DNA of 64,000 bases, from NCBI GenBank assembly GCA_046049545.1, contig JBJORF010000001.1, positions 62,001 to 126,000 on the forward strand, in the 5' to 3' direction. Below, in pieces: positions 1 to 7,813 of this stretch (its first letter is position 1; each line of letters opens with the position of its first letter). Both the position numbers and the translations under genes were made by a program. Origin of the DNA: Romeriopsis sp046049545. Its GTDB lineage: Bacteria > Cyanobacteriota > Cyanobacteriia > Leptolyngbyales > Leptolyngbyaceae. The notes beneath the pieces were generated by a model, which was given only the letters and a program-made list of their open reading frames with translations, made no database searches and was not told the origin of the DNA.

Positions 1-84
1 GAGTTGGGAGGAAGGTTGCAAAACTGTCACAAGTCTCGATCGCGCAAATCAGCATCTTCTACTAAGCTGGAGTATGGAACTCAG

Positions 85-144
85 ATGGTACAGAATCAGA
101 CGGCACAGACCTAGACGGTACAGACCTAGACGGTACAGACCTAG
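85..144. repeat. 15-bp tandem array, four units
   Basis: Three nearly identical 15-base units (consensus ACGGTACAGACCTAG) occupy 100-144, and a degenerate fourth lies at 85-99. The array sits in the 265 bases before the first gene, where no other coding sequence was seen. It may lie in the leader of the oxygenase operon. It could affect leader length or simply reflect slipped-strand duplication. Confidence 0.85.
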
Positions 145-265
145 ACAATAATACTTCCGATCATAATTGCTCAGACAGTAAGCCAAACAGTCACTCCTTC
201 AAGATTGATGATCCTTCGGTGCATTTTGAATTGGATCTTTGTTATTCGGCCTATTGGGATTTTGT

Positions 266-994
266 ATGATGAAAGCGCAATTGTTGAATGTAACAGAATT
301 AACCTCGGAAGATATGGATGCAATGTATCAGCTACTTGATACTCACTTTTCAGGTGTTTCATCCGAAGTATTTGTGGCGGATTTGCTTGAAAAGCATTGG
401 GTGCTGTTGCTGCTAGATGAGATAACAGGCCGATTGCAAGGTTTCACGACTATGCGTGTGGATCAATTTGATTTGAATGGGGAGTCGGTGTATGTGGTTT
501 CATCGGGGGATACGATCGTTGATCCTGATGCTTGGGGCAGTTCTTCATTGCCAAAAGCCTGGGTGACGGCAATTCAGCAGATTCGGCAGGATTATCCCCA
601 GGAACGATTTTATTGGTTACTGATTTGTTCGGGTTATCGTACCTATCGGTTTCTGCCGGTGTTCGCCCAACAGTTTTATCCGCGCTACGATCGGCCCACG
701 CCGTCACACCATGCGGCGATGATGCAGCAATTTGCCGCGAAGCGTTATCAGCATTTCTATGATGTGACGACAGGGATTGTGCAATTTCCCCATCCCCAGC
801 GATTACGCGATCGCCTTAAGGGCATTCCTGATGGTCGGTTGAGTGACCCACATATTGCCTTTTTTGAGCAGATTAATCCGGGGTACGATCGAGGCGATGA
901 ACTGGTTTGTTTGACTGAAATTTGTGAGTCAAATTTAACCGCAGCGGGACGACGAATTTGGATGACTCATCAGCGTGCGTTAGTTGAGGTTTAG
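266..994 (+). CDS. GNAT-like hypothetical protein, first gene of oxygenase operon
   Basis: This 242-residue soluble protein has no signal peptide or membrane segment. The N-terminal third (LLLLDEITGRLQGFTTMRV, followed by a strand ending in SGDTIVDP) resembles the central strands of a GCN5-type acetyltransferase fold, but I cannot place a clear acyl-CoA loop. I therefore call it only GNAT-like. The ATG at 266 was chosen over an upstream TTG at 239 because it follows a GGGA stretch; a second ATG follows at 269. It ends three bases before the first Rieske gene and is probably co-transcribed with the seven genes downstream. If it is an N- or O-acyltransferase, it would fit a role in tailoring or protecting the oxygenases' substrate. 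That is inference. Confidence 0.6.
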   Translation: MMKAQLLNVTELTSEDMDAMYQLLDTHFSGVSSEVFVADLLEKHWVLLLLDEITGRLQGFTTMRVDQFDLNGESVYVVSSGDTIVDPDAWGSSSLPKAWVTAIQQIRQDYPQERFYWLLICSGYRTYRFLPVFAQQFYPRYDRPTPSHHAAMMQQFAAKRYQHFYDVTTGIVQFPHPQRLRDRLKGIPDGRLSDPHIAFFEQINPGYDRGDELVCLTEICESNLTAAGRRIWMTHQRALVEV

Positions 995-997
995 GTT

Positions 998-2065
998 ATG
1001 ACGATGACTTCCGGTCGATCGAAGACCACCACAAACTCACAAGAAAATGCGGAGGCGTTGAAATCAGTTCATCAATCCCAGATGTTTAACCATCCCAGTT
1101 ATTTTATCCCCGGCTGGTACTGGGTTTTGCCTGCGGCACAGTTGAAATGCAATCAAGTTAAGGCGGTCAGGGTTTTGGGCCGGGAGCTGGTGGTGTATCG
1201 ATCGGCGAGCGGTAGGGTATCGATCGTTGATGCCTACTGTCCGCATATGGGTGCCCATTTAGCCGAAGGCTGTGTCAGTGGTGAGGGCTTGAAGTGTTTC
1301 TTTCACGGTTGGGAATTTGATGTCGATGGTGATTGTCGCCATGTACCGAATTTGAATCATGGATTGCCAGTGAATATTAAAACTTGGCCCATTGTGGAGC
1401 ATTATGGATTAATTTGGGTGTGGACAGGGGAGGAGCCGGAACAGCCACCGCCGTTTGTGCCGGAGTTGGAAAATATCGACTGTGACGTGGCTCTAGGCAA
1501 AGCATTTGATTACAACTGTCATCCAAATGTGCTGATGATTAATGCGATCGATGCCCACCATTTTAATACGGTGCATCATTTCCCGATCGATATTGTGTTT
1601 CGCAAGGAGATGCTCAACGATCGAGCGATTATGTTTAGCAATACAACTAAGGGCGGCAAGGATTCCTGGCTTGTTCGATTAATTCAACCATTTTACGAAA
1701 ATGAAGGCACCTACAGCATGTGCTATTGGTATGGCAGCACAGGGACGGTGACTTTGGGGCCGGATTTTCTGCATTTTTATATTATGTTTGCGTTGCGGTT
1801 GACTGATGATGGTAAGACTGAAGGTCAAACGGTGTTGGTGACGCGGAAGCGATCGGGGATTTTAGGCTGGCTTTTGAATCGGGTGATTTTATGGATTACG
1901 AAATTAGTTGGGAGTTATTTTGCGAAGGGCGATCGGAAGTTATTCCAAACCATTAAGTTTGATTTGAAAACACCGCTGAAGGCTGATCAGTCGATCGTGC
2001 AGTTTATGCAGCATGTGGAAGAGCAGCCAGCATTGGCTTATGGGAGTTGGGAGGTGGTGAAATGA
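998..2065 (+). CDS. Rieske non-heme iron oxygenase (first of three)
   Basis: This 355-residue oxygenase alpha-type protein has a Rieske [2Fe-2S] site formed by Cys81, His83, Cys100 and His103. Its mononuclear iron motif is D-x2-H-x4-H at Asp185, His188 and His193. The N-terminal Rieske domain (CPHMGAHLAEG, then CFFHGW) resembles the KshA/DAF-36 (Neverland) group, which acts on sterol-like substrates; I infer a hydrophobic substrate from this. A hydrophobic segment near residues 285-310 (GILGWLLNRVILWITKLVG) could contact membrane. The stop overlaps the next start as ATGA, so translation is coupled. It is paralogous to the second Rieske gene at 4260, which shares the same layout and the C-terminal hydrophobic stretch. 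Electrons probably come from the ferredoxin encoded in the same operon. The substrate is unknown. Confidence 0.9.
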   Translation: MTMTSGRSKTTTNSQENAEALKSVHQSQMFNHPSYFIPGWYWVLPAAQLKCNQVKAVRVLGRELVVYRSASGRVSIVDAYCPHMGAHLAEGCVSGEGLKCFFHGWEFDVDGDCRHVPNLNHGLPVNIKTWPIVEHYGLIWVWTGEEPEQPPPFVPELENIDCDVALGKAFDYNCHPNVLMINAIDAHHFNTVHHFPIDIVFRKEMLNDRAIMFSNTTKGGKDSWLVRLIQPFYENEGTYSMCYWYGSTGTVTLGPDFLHFYIMFALRLTDDGKTEGQTVLVTRKRSGILGWLLNRVILWITKLVGSYFAKGDRKLFQTIKFDLKTPLKADQSIVQFMQHVEEQPALAYGSWEVVK

Positions 2066-3030
2066 ATCAGCGAATGCGAACTGTTGCTGGGTTGGATTTG
2101 CCGTTTTCGCAGGATGAGAAGATCCAACGGATTTTACGGAGCGCGATCGGCCCCCTAGCCCCCAAGACTGGGGGAACCGGAATCAAAGCCCCCAGTATTG
2201 GGGGTTTGGGGGCAAGTCTTGGTTTACCTTGGCAAGCAGACTATTTTGGACTCGATCGAGTAGGGATTTTCCAAGAGGCAGATTCAATTCAACAGAATGC
2301 CATTCTTCAGATTTGTAATCGAAATTTTCTGGAGGAAGCCTATTTCGTGGAAAAGGCCGGAATGGGCTATATGGCAAAAATGGTACTGATGGCAGAAACG
2401 CTGGAAGAACGGATGTTATATGCGTTGTTTTCAGCAGATGAAGCAAGGCATTTAACTCAGATTCGGGAATTTTTAACAGAGGAGCCGGAAAATACGAGTG
2501 ATCCATTTTTTCAATTGTTAGCGGAATTGGCGGAGGGGGACGATGACCTACGGTCGGTCGGAGACCATCGAAGCATTTTGATGTTTGTGATTCAGGTAGT
2601 GCTGGAAGGCTGGGGTCTGAGTCATTACCGTAGTTTAGCGAAGGATTGTCAGAATGCAGAATTAGCCGCGACATTAACTAACTTTTTACAGGAGGAATCG
2701 AAGCATCATGCGACGGGGGTGACGTTGTTTGGGCGTTGTCAGTTATCAGTTGCGAGTTCTCAGATTATGGTGGAAATATTGGCGCAGTTTCTGCAAATGG
2801 TGCAGGTGGGGCCGCAGGGTGTAGTGAAGGCGATCGATAACTGTGTGGGATTAACTGCGGGTCAACGGGTGCAGATATTTGAGGAATTAGATACACAAAT
2901 GCACAGTGGGACAAGATTGAAGTTATTGCAAGGTTTAATGCAGACGAGTGGCGGTGGTTCGATCGTGCAAGCATTAATCGATCGAGGAGCCTTTGAACCT
3001 TACCCTGCAACAATTTGCGCCACAATTTAG
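2062..3030 (+). CDS. Ferritin-like diiron protein, probable oxygenase
   Basis: This helical protein of 322 residues has two carboxylate-histidine motifs typical of the ferritin-like diiron fold: E127-x2-H130 (SADEARH) and E212-x2-H215 (EESKHH). Additional glutamates at 91-92 and 182 lie in helices that could complete the site. It is larger than storage ferritins, and its position between two Rieske genes favours an oxygenase or oxidase role. The start at 2062 follows a GGAGG stretch and overlaps the preceding stop. Residues 31-51 (PLAPKTGG...) are encoded by an inserted palindromic repeat and form a Pro/Gly-rich segment ahead of the helical core. The iron-binding helices lie downstream and look intact, so the insertion may be tolerated. 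The reaction is unknown. Confidence 0.75.
   Translation: MNQRMRTVAGLDLPFSQDEKIQRILRSAIGPLAPKTGGTGIKAPSIGGLGASLGLPWQADYFGLDRVGIFQEADSIQQNAILQICNRNFLEEAYFVEKAGMGYMAKMVLMAETLEERMLYALFSADEARHLTQIREFLTEEPENTSDPFFQLLAELAEGDDDLRSVGDHRSILMFVIQVVLEGWGLSHYRSLAKDCQNAELAATLTNFLQEESKHHATGVTLFGRCQLSVASSQIMVEILAQFLQMVQVGPQGVVKAIDNCVGLTAGQRVQIFEELDTQMHSGTRLKLLQGLMQTSGGGSIVQALIDRGAFEPYPATICATI
2151..2213. repeat. Interspersed palindromic repeat inserted in frame
   Basis: A 63-base element starts CCCCCTAGCCCCCAAGACTG and ends TATTGGGGGTTTGGGGGC. It contains several inverted C5/G5 blocks that can fold into nested hairpins. It matches the look of a short G/C-block palindrome family that is common between genes in cyanobacteria (recalled, not searched). 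Its length is exactly 21 codons, and here it lies inside the ferritin-like diiron gene without breaking the frame. Confidence 0.8.
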
Positions 3031-3039
3031 GAATTATAT

Positions 3040-4263
3040 ATGCCAACATCATTACTCGAACACCCGAAAACTCAGCGAAAGCTCCAAATCAACTACGATC
3101 GGAATAAAGAGCAGGATCAGACAGCCGCGATCGACCAAGCCACAGCTCAATTCTGCTACGAAGACTGCAAAAACGAATATTGGAATCCCGAAGAATTCTC
3201 GCTCTTCTACGGTACACCACTCTGGGAACAAGCTAGCCAGAGCCAACGGATTGCGCTCAACCATCTCTACTGGGTTGCCTATTATTCTCAAATTATTTCG
3301 GCTGAAATTGCCACCATTTATTTTAATCAAACCAGTGCAGCGGGACTTTATGCCTTGCCTGACTTCCGGTTAGTCTGTGATACGTTGGATTTGGAATCCG
3401 CCCAGGAGCGGGCACATATCGATGCGTTTCAGAAAATCTCGGCGGCGACGGAAATGGCGATTTTTGGCGATCGGGTCTTCAGCTATCCGATGCGCGGCCC
3501 CTTCACCGAAACAATGGTATTCGCGAACAGCAACCCATTTAAGCAATATTGGAAAAAACTTCAACTACAATCTTTTGGCTTAATCTCCGCCAATAACGCC
3601 TTCCTCGCCTGTCAATATTTCACCGTGCGCGGCCTACGCACCCTCAACGGCAAACTCATACAACACAAACTCAGTCAATATTACCAGAAACACGCTAACC
3701 CCGAAAAGGCCCCCATTCCATCCCAGATTTCCTATTATCACTTCCTGGACGAGAGCTTTCATTTCAACAGTTCGACCATTATTTCTCATGATATTTTAGC
3801 TTGCGTGGATAAACCAACCGACTATGAATCCTTCATTGCGAACCTCGGCTTACGGGGTTGCCAAAAGGATCACTACAACTTTTCCGTCGCCATCAACGGC
3901 ATCTTCTGGTTTGACCCCGCCCTCTACCAAGCCGTCTATCGGATGCTCCGATCGCCCCTCTTCAGCCTAGAAGATCCAGAAGCCAGAACCATTATGCAGA
4001 GGTGCTTCACCGAAGCATCTGACGGTCTACACCGCAGCTTCAAAACCCATCAAGAAGCAATGGCATCCTACAAAGTGTACTTAGAAAAATTAGACTACGT
4101 CTGGCAAAGCAATCGCAACATGGAATTAATGGGTCAACAATCGATCGAGCGTTATTTGCAAACCCAACAACGATTGTGGCAAAAATTCAAACCCGTAGGT
4201 TGGGTAGAGCAACGCGGAACCCAACAATCACAACCCCAACAACCAACCATCCAACCCTCATGA
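3040..4263 (+). CDS. AurF-like diiron oxygenase
   Basis: This 407-residue protein has the metal ligands expected of the AurF/CmlI N-oxygenase family: E123-x2-H126 (QERAH) and H234-x3-E238-x2-H241 (HFLDESFH). The second has the same spacing as the H-x3-E-x2-H of AurF. Glu89 is a candidate for another ligand. I could not place the remaining bridging glutamate with confidence. Family members oxidise amines to hydroxylamines or nitro groups, but some relatives do C-H chemistry, so the reaction is open. It is longer than AurF (about 340 residues), with an N-terminal extension of roughly 35 residues. The last 20 or so codons run through an interspersed repeat and look non-conserved. The stop overlaps the next start (ATGA). 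The DNA is A/C-rich on the coding strand, unlike the upstream genes. Confidence 0.75.
   Translation: MPTSLLEHPKTQRKLQINYDRNKEQDQTAAIDQATAQFCYEDCKNEYWNPEEFSLFYGTPLWEQASQSQRIALNHLYWVAYYSQIISAEIATIYFNQTSAAGLYALPDFRLVCDTLDLESAQERAHIDAFQKISAATEMAIFGDRVFSYPMRGPFTETMVFANSNPFKQYWKKLQLQSFGLISANNAFLACQYFTVRGLRTLNGKLIQHKLSQYYQKHANPEKAPIPSQISYYHFLDESFHFNSSTIISHDILACVDKPTDYESFIANLGLRGCQKDHYNFSVAINGIFWFDPALYQAVYRMLRSPLFSLEDPEARTIMQRCFTEASDGLHRSFKTHQEAMASYKVYLEKLDYVWQSNRNMELMGQQSIERYLQTQQRLWQKFKPVGWVEQRGTQQSQPQQPTIQPS
4195..4226. repeat. 32-bp interspersed repeat, copy 1
   Basis: The sequence starting GTAGGTTGGGTAGAGCAACG is repeated at 14361-14392 with two mismatches in 32 bases. Its ends are complementary (GTTGGG / CCCAAC), so it can form a hairpin. 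This copy is read through as the C-terminal codons of the AurF-like gene. Confidence 0.85.
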
Positions 4264-5303
4264 ACACCACATACCAACCCCCACCCCCAATCTCCAAAAA
4301 AATCTTCAACAACCCCAACATCATTGCCAAAGGCTGGTACTTCGCCTGCCGCAGCAACGAGATCCCGATCGGTCAAGCCAAATCGATCGACCTCTGCAAC
4401 CAACGCATCGTCCTCTTCCGAGGCACCGACAACCAAATCCGCGCATTAGACGCATTTTGCCCCCACCTCGGCACCGATCTAGGAATTGGCCGCATTGAAG
4501 GCAATCATATTCGCTGTTTCTTCCACCACTGGGCCTTTGACGACACCGGAAACTGCATCGAAATCCCCTGCCAAAAAGCGATTCCAACCCAAGCGAAAGT
4601 CCGATCGTATGCCACAACTGAAAAATACGGCGTAATTTGGATTTCTCCCGATCGCCGCGCCCCCAATCCCATCGCCAACTTCGATGAATTAGTTAATCAG
4701 CCTGTCACCGTTAGTTTCGATCGACCTATCCAACGCGGTTGCCATCACCACATTTGTATGATGAACGGCATTGATGCCCAGCATTTGCGAACGGTGCATG
4801 GATTGCCAGTGAAAATGGATTTAGATTTACAAGAGGATCAACAGCAGGGGGTGATTGATTTCACAATGGCGGGGGATGTCCCAGGGTCAGGAATTAAGGG
4901 TCAATTAATGCAACGATTTCTGGGAAAAACCTACAGCTATTCCATGCGCTATGCCAATGGCACAATGGGGTTGCTCACGATGATGAAACAGGTGAAGTGG
5001 CTGCCACCGTTGCATATGATTTATGCTTATCGACCTTTGCCAGCAGGCCGATCGGAGATTTTACCAATTTATGTTACTGCACAACGATCGGGTTTATTTG
5101 GCTGGCTCAAATCACAACTTTTATTACTTCTAACTCGCCTTGCCTATTATTTTCTACGTGACGAAGATGGGCAAATCTATGACAATATTCGCTTCCATCC
5201 AAACGCAATACTGGAAATCGATGCGCCCTTAGTGCATTACATGAATTATGTCAATCAGTTACAACCGTCAATTTGGGGACAGGGCAATGATGTGCAAAAT
5301 TGA
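4260..5303 (+). CDS. Rieske non-heme iron oxygenase (second of three)
   Basis: This 347-residue paralogue of the first Rieske protein has its cluster ligands at Cys67, His69, Cys86 and His89, and the mononuclear iron motif at Asp172, His175 and His180 (IDAQHLRTVH). The hydrophobic segment GLFGWLKSQLLLLLTRLAYY sits where the first protein has a similar one. The ATG at 4260 overlaps the previous stop and aligns with the N-terminus of the paralogue. Earlier in-frame starts would lie inside the AurF-like gene. The first roughly 500 bases are very A/C-rich, whereas the remainder reverts to the G/T-rich style of the upstream genes. The compositional break falls near the iron-motif codons and hints at recombination or a mosaic history. 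The product presumably acts with the same ferredoxin on the pathway intermediate. Confidence 0.9.
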   Translation: MNTTYQPPPPISKKIFNNPNIIAKGWYFACRSNEIPIGQAKSIDLCNQRIVLFRGTDNQIRALDAFCPHLGTDLGIGRIEGNHIRCFFHHWAFDDTGNCIEIPCQKAIPTQAKVRSYATTEKYGVIWISPDRRAPNPIANFDELVNQPVTVSFDRPIQRGCHHHICMMNGIDAQHLRTVHGLPVKMDLDLQEDQQQGVIDFTMAGDVPGSGIKGQLMQRFLGKTYSYSMRYANGTMGLLTMMKQVKWLPPLHMIYAYRPLPAGRSEILPIYVTAQRSGLFGWLKSQLLLLLTRLAYYFLRDEDGQIYDNIRFHPNAILEIDAPLVHYMNYVNQLQPSIWGQGNDVQN

Positions 5304-5565
5304 GTTTACTGATCGACGATTTGCGCCCTTGGAATTAGAAGTTGGCCAACCTTTAGCTGAAGTATTAACGATACAAAATTCACCCGTCTTATTTGGCTGT
5401 CGGACGGGGCTTTGTGGGACTTGTGTAGTGGCTGTAACAGGTGATATGACCGCAGCAACGCCAGCGGAATTAGAACTTTTAGAATTATATGGGGCAGACA
5501 ATCCTGCTGCACGGTTAGCTTGCCAGTTGGATATTCGCGGTGATGTGATGATGGCAAAACTATGA
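5290..5565 (+). CDS. Plant-type [2Fe-2S] ferredoxin
   Basis: This 91-residue protein has the cysteine pattern C37-x4-C42-x2-C45 and Cys78 (GCRTGLCGTC then LACQ), typical of plant-type ferredoxins. It is the likely electron donor to the Rieske and diiron oxygenases of the operon. No dedicated reductase is encoded nearby, so reduction probably comes from the host's photosynthetic electron chain or ferredoxin-NADP reductase (inference). Two adjacent ATG codons (5287 and 5290) are possible starts. Both overlap the end of the preceding gene, and the stop overlaps the next start as ATGA. Confidence 0.88.
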   Translation: MCKIEFTDRRFAPLELEVGQPLAEVLTIQNSPVLFGCRTGLCGTCVVAVTGDMTAATPAELELLELYGADNPAARLACQLDIRGDVMMAKL

Positions 5566-6578
5566 ATCTCAACGATTTTTGGTACGTGGTGGCATTGAGC
5601 CGCGATCTAAAAGCCAATCAACCGATCGCTCGAACGGTGCTGGATGAATGGCTGGTGATTTTTCGGGATGAAGACGGTCAGGCTGTTGTTTTGCGCGATC
5701 GCTGTATGCATCGCAATAGTCGTTTGTCTCCAGGCAAGCTAAAGCAGGGCCGATTGCAATGTCCTTATCATGGCTGGGAATACGATCGCACAGGCCAAGT
5801 TGTTGCCGTCCCCGCTGAGGGCGAATATTTTCAGTCTAATCCGGCCCGTTGTGCAAAGCGTTATCAAACCTGTGAGCAGGATGGCTATGTTTATGTCAGA
5901 TTATCTGATGTTGAGGATATTCAACCCTTCGCGATGCCGAATTATGGCGAGACTGGTTGGGAAACCGTGCGGGTGATCAATCGATTTGCAAATAATGTCG
6001 TGAACTGTGCGGAGAATTTCATTGATATTCCCCATACCGTTTCGGTTCATCCGGGCGTATTTCGAGTTCCGCGACGACAACGCCTGGAAATGCGAGTGGA
6101 GCGATCGCAGGGCACTGTCACAGCAACCTACGAAAATGAAACCGATAATTTAGGCTGGTATCGCCGATTTCTCAATCCGGGTGGTGCAGCAATTCAACAT
6201 ATCGATCGCTATTTCATGCCCAATGTAACATCTGTCGAATACAACCTGGGCCAAAACCGCCGCTGCTTTATTACCAGTCAATCGATTCCTGAAACGGCGA
6301 ATTCCACGCTGGTATATACCGATGTGACCTATAACTACGGCCTTTGGAATAAGCTAGCGCGACCGTTTGTGTGGTGGACGGCACAGCACATTATTGGACA
6401 GGATGTTGAGATTTTGCGAATGCAGGGCGAGACGATCGAGAAATACGGTACCCAATTTGCCAATACGCCAGCGGATACGATCCATGTGTTTGTTGAGTCG
6501 ATTTGGCGGGCCTTGGAACGGGGGGAAGATCCCCGATCGTTGCCGGATCAATCAACACATATTAAATTCTGGGTTTAG
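5562..6578 (+). CDS. Rieske non-heme iron oxygenase (third of three)
   Basis: This 338-residue oxygenase has Rieske ligands Cys48, His50, Cys67 and His70 (CMHRN, CPYHGW) and the iron motif Asp155, His158 and His163 (FIDIPHTVSVH). It belongs to a different branch from the other two. The DRCMHRNSRLSPG type of Rieske loop resembles that of vanillate-demethylase-like single-component oxygenases, and it lacks their hydrophobic C-terminal segment. The start overlaps the ferredoxin stop by four bases, and the gene ends three bases before the membrane hydroxylase. Having divergent Rieske enzymes together suggests at least two distinct oxidation steps. The substrate is unknown. Confidence 0.9.
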   Translation: MNLNDFWYVVALSRDLKANQPIARTVLDEWLVIFRDEDGQAVVLRDRCMHRNSRLSPGKLKQGRLQCPYHGWEYDRTGQVVAVPAEGEYFQSNPARCAKRYQTCEQDGYVYVRLSDVEDIQPFAMPNYGETGWETVRVINRFANNVVNCAENFIDIPHTVSVHPGVFRVPRRQRLEMRVERSQGTVTATYENETDNLGWYRRFLNPGGAAIQHIDRYFMPNVTSVEYNLGQNRRCFITSQSIPETANSTLVYTDVTYNYGLWNKLARPFVWWTAQHIIGQDVEILRMQGETIEKYGTQFANTPADTIHVFVESIWRALERGEDPRSLPDQSTHIKFWV

Positions 6579-6581
6579 TTC

Positions 6582-7316
6582 ATGCTACTCGTCTTCCCCA
6601 TATTTCTAATCCTCATCCTCGCTACATTCTGGGGGCAAGCAGGTTGGGGGCGACTGCGTCAAAAGCCCTTTCAGGATTGGCTGTTGGACTTGATTGGCTT
6701 GTTCATGCAAGGTTTTGTGATTCCGATTTTGCAGGTGATTGTGATTGTAAAATTGTATGCGTTTGTGCTGCCTCATTGGCAAGGGCAATTGCATCTTGCA
6801 CCTTGGTTGGCATTTGCGGTGAATTTTGTCGCGATCGATTATCTATATTATTGGAATCATCGGTTGCTGCATGGGAAAGCCCTATGGCCGTTGCATCAGG
6901 TGCATCATTCGGTGACGGTGATGGATGTGCTAGGAACTTCGCGCAATACGCTTTGGAGTAGTTTTTTGATTGTGTATTTGTGGGTGAATGGTTTATTTGT
7001 GTATTTACTGGATGACCCGACTTGGTATTTGGTCGGCATGAGTATGACTTCGGGGTTGGATTTGTGGCGGCATAGTCGGTTTGGACTGCCGCTAGAATTG
7101 CGATCGCTGTTGTCTTGGCTGATGTTCCCCCAAGATCACCAATGGCACCATGCTCAGGGGAACGATGGCTGTAATTTTGGGGCAAATTTCAAGCTCTGGG
7201 ATCGGCTGCATGGGACGGGTTTGGTGTGTGAGGATGCGCCGGAGGATTTGGGTGTGGCGATCGAACTGTCATTGGTGCAACAGTTAGTTTTTCCGTTTGA
7301 AAAAGGTGAGCCGTAG
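6582..7316 (+). CDS. Fatty acid hydroxylase / sterol desaturase superfamily protein
   Basis: This 244-residue integral membrane protein has about four hydrophobic segments (near residues 1-18, 40-65, 75-90 and 125-160). The histidine boxes of the superfamily are H93-x3-H97 (HRLLH), H105-x2-HH (HQVHH) and H186-x2-HH (HQWHH), which bind a diiron centre. Members hydroxylate or desaturate lipids, sterols, carotenoids or hydrophobic side chains. It is the last gene of the operon, three bases after the third Rieske gene. I see no clear terminator in the 137 bases that follow. Its presence supports a hydrophobic, membrane-associated substrate for the pathway. The exact reaction cannot be read from the sequence. 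Confidence 0.88.
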   Translation: MLLVFPIFLILILATFWGQAGWGRLRQKPFQDWLLDLIGLFMQGFVIPILQVIVIVKLYAFVLPHWQGQLHLAPWLAFAVNFVAIDYLYYWNHRLLHGKALWPLHQVHHSVTVMDVLGTSRNTLWSSFLIVYLWVNGLFVYLLDDPTWYLVGMSMTSGLDLWRHSRFGLPLELRSLLSWLMFPQDHQWHHAQGNDGCNFGANFKLWDRLHGTGLVCEDAPEDLGVAIELSLVQQLVFPFEKGEP

Positions 7317-7453
7317 CAATTTTGTGTGGTGAATAGCGCTACATATCTAAATGAATTTCAGTCGAAAATCCTACAATTATGTTATTGATTCAGCAGGGAT
7401 TTCCCAATCCACGATCGGCTGCCCGATGACTGACAACGCGGCGATCACGCCCT

Positions 7454-7813
7454 TCAAAGCGGAATGTAGCGAATTTGATTTTTGAATTCTTCGCCTGCAC
7501 CAATCTCCGCAATAAGCAGCAAATCCTCGATCGCTTTTCCCATCGCCACATTTTTTCGGAGCGCCAGAATACCTGGAATTGTGCGATTTTCCTGAAGGTG
7601 GTCAGCCAAATGAGCGGGCATTGATCGACGATTATTCGTGACCAAGAGGAATTGATGTTCCTCGCACCAAATTAAGATTTCGGGGTCAAGGGTTCCTTGA
7701 GCTGGTGCTAATGGATCGCCAACCATCCAGACCATTAATCCTGGTCGATTGCGCAAAAGCTGAGTCCGCCATTCCCGCGCCATATTTTCATCCAGCAAAT
7801 ACCGAACTTCCAT
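7454..7813 (-). CDS. DUF5615 PIN-like protein, putative toxin
   Basis: This 119-residue protein opens with YLLDENM and has LVTNNRRSMPAHLADH in the middle. The acidic LDEN and the TNN-containing segment are the hallmarks of the DUF5615 PIN-like family, a proposed RNase toxin group. Its ATG shares one base with the stop of the upstream DUF433 gene (TAATG), the usual coupling in an antitoxin-toxin pair. The module is on the opposite strand to the oxygenase operon and separates it from the 8.5-11.6 kb genes. Toxicity is inferred from family and context only. Confidence 0.75.
   Translation of the reverse strand: MEVRYLLDENMAREWRTQLLRNRPGLMVWMVGDPLAPAQGTLDPEILIWCEEHQFLLVTNNRRSMPAHLADHLQENRTIPGILALRKNVAMGKAIEDLLLIAEIGAGEEFKNQIRYIPL

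Noticed and set aside
2151..2213. Frameshift or pseudogene in the ferritin-like gene
   Set aside because: The inserted element is a multiple of three, and both iron motifs downstream remain in frame.
998..6578. Saxitoxin-type cluster, because of several Rieske oxygenases
   Set aside because: No SxtA-like polyketide start enzyme, amidinotransferase or carbamoyltransferase is present, and the Rieske proteins look nearer to KshA/DAF-36 and vanillate-type enzymes.
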